Part shown: piece after piece, positions 34,916 through 44,093 of the stretch
Layout: the number at the start of each line of letters is the position of its first letter
Position numbering within the stretch: the first letter of the stretch is position 1
NCBI GenBank assembly: GCA_963678445.1
Contig: OY782877.1
Coordinates: 1,178,001 to 1,242,000, forward strand
DNA from: G963678445 sp963678445
GTDB taxonomy: Bacteria > Hydrogenedentota > Hydrogenedentia > Hydrogenedentales > G963678445
Reading direction: 5' to 3'
Length of the DNA: 64,000 nucleotides
Translations under genes and position numbers: made by a program
Notes under the pieces: generated by a model
Databases searched by the model: none
Told to the model about the DNA's origin: nothing
Seen by the model: only the letters and a program-made list of their open reading frames with translations

Positions 34916-36331
34916 TCAATTCGACGCAGCTTGCGCCGCCATTTCGCGAAAACATTCGTATACACCACCAAAGGCACCATTGCTCAAGATCAGGACTACA
35001 TCGCCCGGCTGGCCGGTTTCAACAATCTTCGCCGCCATCGCCTGCACATCATCCACCACAACCGCCTCGACCGTCTCCGCACGCAACGTTCGCGCTAATT
35101 CAGCTCTATCCAGACGCTCTTCAGGCGCAATCCGTTCCGCACGGTAAATCGGCCCTAAAAACACCTCATCCGCCCCGGCCAGGCCTTCCCCAAGCGCATC
35201 CTGAAAGCGACAGGTCACTGTGGTATTCGAACGCGGCTCAAATAACACCCGTAAGCGCTGTCCCGGCCAACGATTACGCGCCGCTGCGATCGTCTCCCGA
35301 ATCGCCGTAGGGTGATGCGCAAAATCATCCACATACGTCACTCCCCCCGCCTCCAAAAAAACCTCCATGCGACGACGCACCCCCTGAAAACTTTCCAGCG
35401 CAGACACAATCGCATCCCGCGCTCCCCCCAACGCATCCGCCACCCCAATGGCCGCCAGTACATTTTGCAAATTATGCCGTCCCACCAACGAAGTCCGCAC
35501 CTGCCCCCACTGTTCCCCCTCCCGAAACACCGTCATCCACTGCTTACCCGCCTGCACCGCACCCATCTCCCCCCGCCAATCCGCATCCGTATCAAAACCA
35601 TAGGTGGTGACCGGTGAAAAGGCATGCGACGCCAGCGAGGCCGCCCGGTTATCCGCACATAAAAGCAGTCGCCCCCCCTGCGGAATCTGGCGTAACATCC
35701 GTTGAAAGGCCAACTCAATCGCCGCCAAATCAGGATAAATATCCCCATGATCAAACTCCATCGACGTCACCACCGCCACCCGGGGAAGATAGTGAAAAAA
35801 CTTGGCTCTCTTGTCAAAAAACGCCGAATCATACTCATCCCCCTCCACCACAAACGGCGCACCCACCGCACCCAACCGTGCCGAATGGGGAAAATCCAAC
35901 GGCTGTCCCCCAATCAAATAACCCGGCTCAAGCCCACACGTTTCCAACACATGCGCCGTCAACGCCGTCGTCGTCGTCTTGCCATGCGTACCGCAAATCG
36001 CCACAGGTCGCCGCGTCCGCAACACCGATTCTTTCAGCCACTCCGGAAAACTCACATAGCGCACTCCCTGCTCCAGCACCGCCTCCACCTCAGCATTGCC
36101 TCGACTCAACGCATTGCCCACCACCACCACATCCGGCCCCCACGTCAGATTTTCAGCTGCATAGCCTGTGTACACCGGTACACCCAGCGCCGCCACCATC
36201 TCCGAAGTAGGCGGATACAACGGATTATCACTTCCCCGCACCTCCCAACCCGCCTCCAACGCCAAACGCGCCCCTGCCACCATCGCCGTACCCCCGATAC
36301 CGGAAAAATGAACCTTACCGCATTGTTGCAT
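34916..36331 (-). CDS. mpl: UDP-MurNAc:L-Ala-gamma-D-Glu-meso-DAP ligase (murein recycling)
   Basis: A 471-residue Mur-type ligase that attaches recycled murein tripeptide to UDP-MurNAc. The N-terminal UDP site is VHFSGIGGTAMVAGA, the ATP loop is ICGTHGKTTTTAL, the central motif is VEGDEYDSAFFDKRAKF, and the C-terminal domain has DDFAHHPTAI and SNGAFGG, all typical of Mpl rather than MurC (EGDEYD is the Mpl form). I chose ATG 36331, where the family's N-terminus starts; in-frame starts at 36370 and 36382 are possible and no Shine-Dalgarno is decisive. Confidence 0.93.
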   Translation of the reverse strand: MQQCGKVHFSGIGGTAMVAGARLALEAGWEVRGSDNPLYPPTSEMVAALGVPVYTGYAAENLTWGPDVVVVGNALSRGNAEVEAVLEQGVRYVSFPEWLKESVLRTRRPVAICGTHGKTTTTALTAHVLETCGLEPGYLIGGQPLDFPHSARLGAVGAPFVVEGDEYDSAFFDKRAKFFHYLPRVAVVTSMEFDHGDIYPDLAAIELAFQRMLRQIPQGGRLLLCADNRAASLASHAFSPVTTYGFDTDADWRGEMGAVQAGKQWMTVFREGEQWGQVRTSLVGRHNLQNVLAAIGVADALGGARDAIVSALESFQGVRRRMEVFLEAGGVTYVDDFAHHPTAIRETIAAARNRWPGQRLRVLFEPRSNTTVTCRFQDALGEGLAGADEVFLGPIYRAERIAPEERLDRAELARTLRAETVEAVVVDDVQAMAAKIVETGQPGDVVLILSNGAFGGVYECFREMAAQAASN

Positions 36332-36535
36332 ACCTGCCACCCCAGCATTTCCTTCTAGTATTTTTATCATGAAATCGTTCATGCAAGAATTGGAGTATAC
36401 CAAACCCACCCCGCCATACCCCAAGGAAAAACCAAGGCCTTGCAATAAACTTGCATTCCCCCCCGCTCAGCCTGTAAAACCCATAACAAATACCCAATAA
36501 AAACGGAATAAAGTAGCAAAGAGAAATCGACGAGC

Positions 36536-37600
36536 ATGCAAAACGACTCCACAAGCACTCCCCGAAAAGTACGACGACGCGAAGACGTTGCCCCCGCCAT
36601 ACAGCGCCTGGCCGACACCGGCGTTTTCAAATCCTCCCACAAACTGCTCTGCTACGGCTGCGGGCGTGGCGTGGACGTAAGCTGGTTGCGACGCAAACAA
36701 TACCATGTTACCGGTTACGATCCGCATCCGCCGTATGGGTACAGCGACATCCCGACGGGCATATACGATTACGTATTACTCATTTATCTGATGCCACGCC
36801 TGAAAACGGATGAAAACCGAAAGGCCACTATCGAAAAAGCCTGGGAATTCGTCCGACCTGGCGGACAACTGCTCATCGTCAGCCGCAACTGGACGCGTTT
36901 GCTCGAAAAAGGCGCACAGGGCGGACGTGGCGACGCTATCGCCTATCTGCACGATTTCTTTACCGACTGCGATGTCACCGAAGAATACGTGCCCGAAGAG
37001 GAAAAAGACGAGCACAGCCTGTGTTTCTTCGCCCGAAAATCCGGCGTCTACACCCCGCGCAATCCCATCGAATGGATCGACACCCCCGGCGAACTGGCGC
37101 TTATCTGCCATGCGCTCAATCAGGAACCCGTGATCGGTCTCGACGTCGAAACCACTCTCGAAGAACCCCGCACCCTGTGCACTATTCAAATCGGCGTGCG
37201 CGATCGCACCTGGATCATCGACGCACTCGCCTGCACCGACCTGAGCGCTGTCAAAACGGTCATGGAAAACGAAGCGGTCGAGAAAATTATCCATAACGCC
37301 CTCTTTGAGGAACACATGATGGCCAAGCACAATATCCGTATCCGAAACATTTTCGACACCTTGCCCACCTCCCGCAAAAAGTACAAAGGCAAAAATGTCG
37401 AAGGAGGGCATAAACTGGGCGAGGTCTGCGAACGCGAACTGGGCATCTACATGGACAAACGTCTACAAACGTCCGACTGGACCGTGCGTCCGCTAAGCGA
37501 TGCGCAACTAGCCTATGCCGCTATCGACGCCGAGGTCCTGATCTACCTCTACGATGTTTTCAAGCCCCCCAAGCTTCCCGAAACACTCTCCCTCTTTTAA
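36536..37600 (+). CDS. Fusion of SAM-methyltransferase-like domain and RNase D-type exonuclease
   Basis: A 354-residue cytoplasmic protein made of two halves. Residues 20-170 have a class I methyltransferase look: motif I LLCYGCGRGVDVSWL (37-51), GYDPH (60-64) for the ribose acid, and FVRPGGQLLIVS (105-116). Residues 185-354 are a DEDDy exonuclease: ExoI GLDVETT (D203, E205), ExoII IIHNALFEEHMM (Glu 258 where Asp is usual), FDT at 273-275, and ExoIII YAAIDAEVL (Y327, D331), with SDWTVRPLSDAQL as in RNase D. The HRDC domain is missing. A role in RNA or DNA modification and processing is inference. Shine-Dalgarno weak. Confidence 0.8.
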   Translation: MQNDSTSTPRKVRRREDVAPAIQRLADTGVFKSSHKLLCYGCGRGVDVSWLRRKQYHVTGYDPHPPYGYSDIPTGIYDYVLLIYLMPRLKTDENRKATIEKAWEFVRPGGQLLIVSRNWTRLLEKGAQGGRGDAIAYLHDFFTDCDVTEEYVPEEEKDEHSLCFFARKSGVYTPRNPIEWIDTPGELALICHALNQEPVIGLDVETTLEEPRTLCTIQIGVRDRTWIIDALACTDLSAVKTVMENEAVEKIIHNALFEEHMMAKHNIRIRNIFDTLPTSRKKYKGKNVEGGHKLGEVCERELGIYMDKRLQTSDWTVRPLSDAQLAYAAIDAEVLIYLYDVFKPPKLPETLSLF

Positions 37601-37609
37601 CCTGCTATT

Positions 37610-37655
37610 TTAAAAAACACTGGGGAAACTTTTTGTGTACAAAAAGCTTCCCCAG
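37610..37655 (-). terminator. Terminator between RNase D fusion and lacZ
   Basis: Stem CTGGGGAA (37620-37627) / TTCCCCAG (37648-37655) with CTTTTT/AAAAAG pairing inside and TTTTTT after it on the minus strand. It best serves lacZ, which ends at 37683. Confidence 0.85.
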
Positions 37656-37682
37656 AAAAATCAAAGAATTATGGCTGCGCTA

Positions 37683-40600
37683 TTATTTCACAGGGTTGCG
37701 CGCCAAAGTGTCCAGTTCTTCCCCACCATACAGGGGACGCAGCCGGAACTGGTAGGACTGCGCAACGGGTTGGATGGTGTATTCTTCGTGGACGGGTGCA
37801 CCCCAACTGTCGTCTCCGCCCACGCCCATAAGTTTGCCGTCAAGATTCCATACGGTGAAATCACGTCGCGGCAGGAAGCCGTTGTGGGTGGTATCTTCAA
37901 GATCCGCCATGGTGTAGGGCCAGGCGCTCACGTTGAGCAACGGCGCCCCGATCGCCAGCAGTCCCATACCGTCGGCATCGGTTAATGCGGCCCAACGCAC
38001 ATCGCTACGGTTTCCGTTTTCCTGAGGACGCACGTAGCCATGGATCAAATTCTCGACCAAATCCGTATAGCGACCCACGGCAGCACCGGTTTTTCGATCC
38101 CAATAGGATTCCTGCGGACCACGCCCGAACCAGGTCATACGATTAAAGGATTTCGGCAGGGCCATCTGCATGCCAAAACGGGGCATCATGGGCAAAGAGC
38201 GTCTGCTCGGGGTAAAGGTGTTCGACACCAGAATCTCGCCGTTGCCAAGCACGGTGTAACAGGTCTGCAAAGTGCATTTTTTCGCATCGGGAAGGCAAAA
38301 CTTAAAATCGACCGTGGCCTTGCTCTCACTTTCCTGCAGCACATTAACCGATTTCACCTTGCGGTTTACCGCAGCGGTTTTCCAGGGGAGCATCCGTTCA
38401 ACAGAATGATTGCCGCGGTCGTTGCTGGTAGGGGCGCGCCAGAAGTTGGGCGCAAGTGGCGTAACGATGAGTTCTTTTCCCTTGAGCTGGAAGGAATCCA
38501 ACGCCCCCGTTTTACGGTTGAAGTGAATACGGAAATCCTGGCCGGTAAGCGTAATATCGTTTCCTTCTTCCTGGAACTGTACTGGAGGAAGCGTATCCTG
38601 CGATTGTGTTTGCGCAGACGCACTCACCGGTAATTGGAACTGATCCCAGGCGACGAGGTGGCCCGCAGGCGCCCAATCCGTTTCCTTGGAAATCGCAAAG
38701 CTAATTTTCAGAAAGTATTCCGCACCGGGTTTTTCCGTGGGGGTATTGAAATCGAGCGAAAACGTTTTTTCCGTATGCGGTGCAACATCCAACGCAGGGA
38801 GCGCCCCCTGCTCAATAACAACACCGTCTTCGGTAATCTCCCATGCGCCCTGAAAGGCATTCACGTTTAAAAAGTTGTATTTATTTCGTATAATGAGCTT
38901 CTTTTCCGATAAATCCACCGGGGCAACTTTGATGTTTTGGTAGACTTTTTTAACTTCGTGCATCGAAGGATTCAATTTGCGATCGGGCTGCAGGAGGCCG
39001 TTACAACAAAAGTTTTTGTCGTTGGGCGTATCGCCATAGTCACCGCCATAGGCCCAAAATTCACGGCCTTGCTCATCCTTCTTACGCAGCCCCTGATCGA
39101 TAGAATCCCAAATGCATCCCCCAATAAGGATAGAATTAGCCTCAATCACATCCCAGTAATCCTGCAGGTTACCGACACTGTTTCCCATGGCGTGTGCATA
39201 TTCGCAAAGGAAGAAGGGGCGTCCGTCATTTTCCTCTACATACTTTTCCAGTTCCTCTATTCTGGAGTACATCTGACTATAGACGTCCGTAACACGGTTG
39301 TCGCGTTCATAGTGGATGGGACGGCTGAGATCGCGTGCTCGGATCGCATTGGCGGCTACCTCAAAATTACATCCACCGCCCGCCTCGTTGCCCATGGACC
39401 AGAACAAAATGCACGGATGGTTCTTGTCGCGCTCCACCATGCTGACAATACGATCAAGGTGCGCCTTCTCCCAGAGCGGGTTATTGCCAAGGGTCTTGTC
39501 GGAGTCATAGCCCATCCCGTGCGACTCTATATTAGCCTCGTCAATAACATAAAGGCCGTAGCAGTCGCAGAGATCATACCAGGCGGGATGGTTGGGATAA
39601 TGCGAGGTGCGCACCGTATTGATATTGTTCTGTTTGAAAATTTTAATGTCTTCAATCATCTGCGCAACCGGTACAGCGCGTCCGAAATCCGGATGGTGCT
39701 CATGCCGATTCACCCCCTTGATGTGGATGGGCACGCCGTTCACCATAAGGCGTCCGTCACGGATTTCAATTGTACGAAATCCCACGTTGCAACGTCCGAT
39801 TTCTGTTGTATTCCCCTCGGCGTCCTTGAGCAGGACAAGCGCCGTGTAGAGATTAGGAATCTCCGCAGACCATTTTAACGGGTTTTCAAAAGGTGCGCTG
39901 AGCGTTACTTGTTTTTCCGTGTTGGCCGCAATCTCCATCGGCGCACTTTTCACTGGGGGAAGTGCAGGTGCACCGTTGGCATCCAATAACTGCAATTCCA
40001 CAGTACGTTGCCCGCCCTGTTCGTCCAGATTGCGCACGGTTGCGCTCAATGTCACCGTCGCATCACGATAGTTTTCGTCGAGCACCCCTCGTACCGCATA
40101 ATCAAACAGCTGTACTTGCGGCGGAGCATACAAAAACACATCGCGATAGATGCCGCTCAAGCGCCACATATCCTGATCTTCGATATAACTTCCGTCGGAC
40201 CACCGGTAGACTTCAACCGCAAGCAGATTCTTATCCGGTTTCAGGAAGGACGTGATATTGAATTCGGCAGGCGTCATGCTTCCTTGACTGTAGCCGACTT
40301 TTTCTCCATTGACCCACAGATAAAAGGCACTTTTTACGCCTGCAAAATGCAGGAAGACAGGACGCTGCCCCCAACCCTCGGGTAGGGTAAAGGCAGTACG
40401 ATAGGAGCCGACGGGGTTGTACTCGTGGGGAATGTGCGGCGGATTCTTGGGAAAAGGGTACGGAATGTTGGTGTAAATGGGAATGCCGTATCCGTGCATT
40501 TGCCAGTTGGCAGGTACCGGAATCGTCTCCCATTGGCTATCATCGAAGGCGGGCTGATAGAAATCCATGGGACGCTCGTCGGGTTTGCGTACCCAATGGA

Positions 40601-40832
40601 ATTTCCAGTCGCCGTTTAATGATTGGTAAAAGGGCGAGGACGCAACGTTGTTCTGCAATGCATTCTCGGCATCAATAAAAGGGGTATGCGTGCAATGCGC
40701 CGCCTCTTTGTTCTGCCCGAACATCTCGGGATTTTCCCAGTCAGGAGCTGCCGCCGTTGCCAATAATGGATATAGCATCGCTATACCCAATAGCAGCCAT
40801 ACAACGAGGGTGTAATATTTTTTATCGTGCAT
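37683..40832 (-). CDS. lacZ: Exported GH2 beta-galactosidase, LacZ type
   Basis: A 1,049-residue enzyme with a signal peptide (MHDKKYYTLVVWLLLGIAMLYP..., ending ATA), so extracytoplasmic, unlike E. coli LacZ. Order: sugar-binding jelly roll (SLNGDWKFHWV, DMWRLSGIYRDV), Ig-like domain, TIM barrel with acid/base Glu in WSMGNEAGGG and nucleophile Glu in FLCEYAHAMGNS, a second Ig-like part, and the C-terminal Bgal_small_N domain (FGRGPQESYWDRKTGA). It hydrolyses beta-galactosides, probably as part of polysaccharide breakdown. ATG 40832 has AAGGA seven bases upstream and starts the signal peptide. No permease is adjacent. Confidence 0.95.
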   Translation of the reverse strand: MHDKKYYTLVVWLLLGIAMLYPLLATAAAPDWENPEMFGQNKEAAHCTHTPFIDAENALQNNVASSPFYQSLNGDWKFHWVRKPDERPMDFYQPAFDDSQWETIPVPANWQMHGYGIPIYTNIPYPFPKNPPHIPHEYNPVGSYRTAFTLPEGWGQRPVFLHFAGVKSAFYLWVNGEKVGYSQGSMTPAEFNITSFLKPDKNLLAVEVYRWSDGSYIEDQDMWRLSGIYRDVFLYAPPQVQLFDYAVRGVLDENYRDATVTLSATVRNLDEQGGQRTVELQLLDANGAPALPPVKSAPMEIAANTEKQVTLSAPFENPLKWSAEIPNLYTALVLLKDAEGNTTEIGRCNVGFRTIEIRDGRLMVNGVPIHIKGVNRHEHHPDFGRAVPVAQMIEDIKIFKQNNINTVRTSHYPNHPAWYDLCDCYGLYVIDEANIESHGMGYDSDKTLGNNPLWEKAHLDRIVSMVERDKNHPCILFWSMGNEAGGGCNFEVAANAIRARDLSRPIHYERDNRVTDVYSQMYSRIEELEKYVEENDGRPFFLCEYAHAMGNSVGNLQDYWDVIEANSILIGGCIWDSIDQGLRKKDEQGREFWAYGGDYGDTPNDKNFCCNGLLQPDRKLNPSMHEVKKVYQNIKVAPVDLSEKKLIIRNKYNFLNVNAFQGAWEITEDGVVIEQGALPALDVAPHTEKTFSLDFNTPTEKPGAEYFLKISFAISKETDWAPAGHLVAWDQFQLPVSASAQTQSQDTLPPVQFQEEGNDITLTGQDFRIHFNRKTGALDSFQLKGKELIVTPLAPNFWRAPTSNDRGNHSVERMLPWKTAAVNRKVKSVNVLQESESKATVDFKFCLPDAKKCTLQTCYTVLGNGEILVSNTFTPSRRSLPMMPRFGMQMALPKSFNRMTWFGRGPQESYWDRKTGAAVGRYTDLVENLIHGYVRPQENGNRSDVRWAALTDADGMGLLAIGAPLLNVSAWPYTMADLEDTTHNGFLPRRDFTVWNLDGKLMGVGGDDSWGAPVHEEYTIQPVAQSYQFRLRPLYGGEELDTLARNPVK

Positions 40833-40870
40833 AGTTCGTTCCTTCAAGTGATTCAAAAACTGCAGTATGG

Positions 40871-41482
40871 TTAGGATTCTATTATCTCGGGGACACAAGC
40901 GCCCGCCGAAAGATTCTTTACGGCTTCGGAAAACTGTGATTGCACGTCGCAGGGTAGTTGCAGGGTGTAGGTAACCTCAGATGCATACTCGGTGGTTTCA
41001 ATCAACGCATCACAGGTTTCAAAGACAGTGCGGACGCGCTCCTGCAAGGCATAGGGAATCTGGATGCGTAAAAGAACACGGTCAACCTTTTCAATGGTCT
41101 CCATAGCCGCTATAACCAACTTGGCCGAAGCACCGTAGGCAGCAACCAGACCACCCGTCCCGAGTTTAGTGCCCCCAAAGTAGCGGGTAATCACGATAAC
41201 AGTGTCACCCACATCCGCACCGCGCAACACCGCGAGCGCCGGAGGCCCCGAAGTTCCCGAAGGTTCACCGTCGTCACTCATCCCCTCCGTGATACTACCC
41301 CCATACCCAATCTTGTAGGCGTATACATGATGGGTGGCGTCGGGCATTTCATCGTGTATCTCCTGTATACAGGCACGCGCCGCCTCAACAGTATCCGCAT
41401 ACTGCAACGTGGCGATAAAACGGGAATTTCCAGCGCGGTGTTCCACGCGCACACGGTTTTTGGGTATTGGGTAACGGCTCAT
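40871..41482 (-). CDS. yigZ: YigZ/IMPACT family protein
   Basis: A 203-residue protein of the UPF0029/IMPACT family. The conserved core SDDGEPSGTSGPP and TRYFGGTKLGTGGLVAAYG is complete, followed by the DUF1949 C-terminal ferredoxin-like domain. In E. coli the family is linked to translation/ribosome stress responses, and no enzyme activity is proven. ATG 41482 starts 39 bp upstream of the tandem HPR array. lacZ begins 38 bp after it stops. Confidence 0.93.
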   Translation of the reverse strand: MSRYPIPKNRVRVEHRAGNSRFIATLQYADTVEAARACIQEIHDEMPDATHHVYAYKIGYGGSITEGMSDDGEPSGTSGPPALAVLRGADVGDTVIVITRYFGGTKLGTGGLVAAYGASAKLVIAAMETIEKVDRVLLRIQIPYALQERVRTVFETCDALIETTEYASEVTYTLQLPCDVQSQFSEAVKNLSAGACVPEIIES

Positions 41483-41520
41483 ACGAAGTACTCTACCTAC
41501 CCCAGAGAGGAAGGCGCAAC

Positions 41521-41817
41521 TTTAGTGGCCTAAACCTGAGGGCTGTCATGAAAAACAAGGGTTCTGCTGTGGGTAGAGATGCTAAGGACCATACCTATTG
41601 TTTGTGGTCGCTGGACCATTTTACTGACTTAAACCTGAGAAGCTGTCATAAAAACAAAGGTTCTGCTGTGGTCAGGGATGGTAAGGACCATACCTCTTGC
41701 TTGTGGTCGCTGGACCATTTTACTGACTTAAACCTGAGAAGCTGTCATAAAAACAAAGGTTCTGCTGTGGTCAGGGATGGTAAGGACCATACCTCTTGCT
41801 TGTGGTCGCTGGACCAC
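41521..41817 (+). repeat. HPR repeat, tandem array of three 99-bp units (copy g)
   Basis: Units 41521-41619, 41620-41718 and 41719-41817. Units 2 and 3 differ only in their last base; unit 1 is more diverged. Each holds GGTC...GACC plus the stem-loop GTGGTC-GCTG-GACCA(C/T). Because 99 is divisible by three, one frame runs through all units without a stop, but there is no ribosome-binding site or other sign of coding. Confidence 0.97.
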
Positions 41818-41937
41818 TTTTTTTAGGGTTTAGATTTGGGTACAATAGATAGGGATAAAGGGGTTCTGTCTCCGTTCTTGGGATGCTTTCTGAAAATTTC
41901 TAAAGAATTCCTGAAAGCCTGCCCAAGAGGCAGGGAG

Positions 41938-42006
41938 CAAAAACAAGACGTTGCTTTGGAAATAAAAGGGAAGGACCATAGTTTCTGGCTGTGGTCCGTG
42001 GACCAG
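41938..42006 (+). repeat. HPR repeat, degenerate (copy h)
   Basis: Only the distal half is clear: GGGAAGGACCATAG... and GTGGTCCGTGGACCAG. It ends 26 bp before the htpG start. The rest of 41818-41937 shows no feature. Confidence 0.6.
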
Positions 42007-42032
42007 TTTGGATAGAGGAAGGAGTTTTGCCG

Positions 42033-43988
42033 ATGAGTGAAAAGGCACAGACCTTTGAGTTTAAGACGGAAGCACGCCAATTATTGGATTTGATGATCCA
42101 TTCGGTGTATTCGAACAAGGACATCTTCTTGCGTGAGTTGATTTCGAATAGTTCGGATGCGTTGGACAAGCGACGGTTTGAGGCGGTGCAACAACCCCAT
42201 TTGCTGGATTCAGATACTGAATTGTGCATCTGGCTGACGGCAGATCCAGAAGCGCGCACGTTGTCGGTGTCAGATAATGGCATTGGTATGAGCCGGGAAG
42301 AGGTACAGGCGCTGATCGGCACGATTGCAAAGTCGGGCACGCGGGAATTCCTGACAAAGCTGAAGGAGGCGCGTGAGGGGGATATGCCGCCGGAATTGAT
42401 CGGACAATTCGGTGTCGGATTCTATTCGACGTTTATGGTGGCGGATCGGGTGACGTTGGTAACACGACGTGCAGGGGAAACCTGTGCAACACGTTGGGAG
42501 TCGGCAGGCGATGGCGTCTACACGCTGGCTGAGGATGAACGTGCGGAACCGGGCACGACGGTGACCCTGCATCTGAAGGCGACGGATGAAGAAGATGGAA
42601 TGCAGGATTATGCGGCGGAGTGGACGCTGCGCAGTATTGTGAAGCAGTACTCGGATTTCGTGGGCTACCCCATCAAAATGGATGTGGAGCGCACGGAAGT
42701 GGAGCGGGATGAGGAAGGTAAGCCGGTGGAGGATGCGGAGGAAAAGAAGGTGGTGTCGACAGAGGTATTGAACTCGATGAAGGCGATTTGGTTGCGTGAT
42801 GAGAAGGAGGTGTCGGAGGAGGAGTACACGGAGTTCTATAAGCACATTTCGCATGACTGGGCGGAACCGTGGAAACGGATTCAGGCTAAAATCGAGGGGA
42901 TGCTGGAATATCGTCTGTTGCTGTTCATCCCCTCAAAAGCTCCGTTTGACCTGTTTTATCGCGGTGATGAAAAACGCCATGGCGTACACCTGTATGTAAA
43001 ACGGGTGTTCATCATGGATGATTGCACGGCGCTGTTGCCGGAGTATCTGCGTTTCATCCGTGGTGTGGTGGATTCGGAAGATCTGTCGCTGAATATTTCC
43101 CGGGAACTGTTGCAGCAGAATCGTCAAATCCAGCGCATGGGCAAAGGCATCGTCAACAAGGTGCTCACCTTCCTGAAAGGCGTGCGGGAGAAGGACCAGG
43201 AAGCCTATCTCACGTTCTGGAATGAATTTGGCCGCGTATTGAAAGAGGGCCTGTTCCAGGATGCGGAAAATCGGGAACGGTTATTAGAATTGATGTTGTT
43301 CTCTTCTACGGAAGATTCGGAAAAACTCACTTCGCTGTCGGAGTATGTGGCGCGAATGAAGCCGGAACAGGAAGCCATCTATTTCATGACGGGCGATTCG
43401 CGGGCAAAGGTGGAAGGCTCGCCGCATATGGAAGCGTTCCGGGAGAAGGGCTATGAGGTGCTGATCCTGACAGACCCGGTGGATGAGGTGTGGACGCAGT
43501 CGGTGATGGAATACGCGGGCAAAACGTTGCAGTCGGTCGGACAGGGTGCTGTGGAGCTGGGTACGGAAGAGGAACGTAAGGAGGCGGAGGAAAAACGAAA
43601 GGCGCAGGAGGAAACTTTTTCGTCGCTACTGGAATGTTTAAAGAAGAAATTGGATGAGCATGTGAAGGAAGTGCGGGTGTCGAACCGGCTGACCACGTCG
43701 GCGGCGTGCCTGGTGACTGATTCGAATGACATGTCGCCGCAGTTGGAACGCATGATGAAGGCGATGGGACAGGAGATGCCGGGCGTAAAACGGATCCTGG
43801 AAATCAATCCGGCGCATCCGATCCTGGAACGCCTGCAGACTTTGTTTGAAAAGAATGCGGAAGACGCCGCGCTGGGCGATTATGCGGAGCTTTTGTATGG
43901 ACAGGCGCTGTTGGCAGAAGGCGAACGCCCCCCGGAACCCGCACGCTTTAGCCAGCTGCTTGCAGACTTGATGGTAAAGGCGCTATAA
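42033..43988 (+). CDS. htpG: Molecular chaperone Hsp90 (HtpG)
   Basis: A 651-residue cytoplasmic chaperone. The GHKL ATPase domain has the Hsp90 motifs: SNKDIFLRELISNSSDALDK (split around the catalytic Glu), the ATP-binding Asp in SDNGIGMS, and QFGVGFYSTFMVAD. The middle domain (LYVKRVFIMD, RGVVDSEDLSLNISRE) and the C-terminal dimerisation domain (HPILERL) follow. It assists folding and remodelling of client proteins. AGGAG eight bases before ATG 42033 sets the start; a GTG at 41991 in frame lies inside an HPR fragment. A terminator follows. Confidence 0.98.
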   Translation: MSEKAQTFEFKTEARQLLDLMIHSVYSNKDIFLRELISNSSDALDKRRFEAVQQPHLLDSDTELCIWLTADPEARTLSVSDNGIGMSREEVQALIGTIAKSGTREFLTKLKEAREGDMPPELIGQFGVGFYSTFMVADRVTLVTRRAGETCATRWESAGDGVYTLAEDERAEPGTTVTLHLKATDEEDGMQDYAAEWTLRSIVKQYSDFVGYPIKMDVERTEVERDEEGKPVEDAEEKKVVSTEVLNSMKAIWLRDEKEVSEEEYTEFYKHISHDWAEPWKRIQAKIEGMLEYRLLLFIPSKAPFDLFYRGDEKRHGVHLYVKRVFIMDDCTALLPEYLRFIRGVVDSEDLSLNISRELLQQNRQIQRMGKGIVNKVLTFLKGVREKDQEAYLTFWNEFGRVLKEGLFQDAENRERLLELMLFSSTEDSEKLTSLSEYVARMKPEQEAIYFMTGDSRAKVEGSPHMEAFREKGYEVLILTDPVDEVWTQSVMEYAGKTLQSVGQGAVELGTEEERKEAEEKRKAQEETFSSLLECLKKKLDEHVKEVRVSNRLTTSAACLVTDSNDMSPQLERMMKAMGQEMPGVKRILEINPAHPILERLQTLFEKNAEDAALGDYAELLYGQALLAEGERPPEPARFSQLLADLMVKAL

Positions 43989-44007
43989 AGGGAATTATGG
44001 CTTGAAT

Positions 44008-44056
44008 AACACTGGGGGAACCGCTTGTGTGAAGAGGGTTTTCCCAGTGTTTTTTT
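44008..44056 (+). terminator. Terminator of htpG
   Basis: Inverted repeat AACACTGGG...CCCAGTGTT (44008-44052) followed by seven T in a row. Confidence 0.9.
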
Positions 44057-44093
44057 AATGAAAATGCTTGTGCTTCGTGGAGGGAGAAAACGG

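Noticed and set aside
33178..36358. Several long plus-strand frames rich in His, Arg and Pro opposite kdsB, mpl and the 32716 gene
   Set aside because: Biased composition typical of antisense frames of GC-rich genes; the minus-strand proteins carry complete family motifs.
41521..41817. CRISPR-like regular repeats
   Set aside because: Units are adjacent with no variable spacers and there are no cas genes.
41467..41826. 119-residue open frame running through the three tandem repeat units
   Set aside because: It is open only because the unit is 99 bp. No ribosome-binding site, the same frame is not kept at other copies, and the DNA family explains it.
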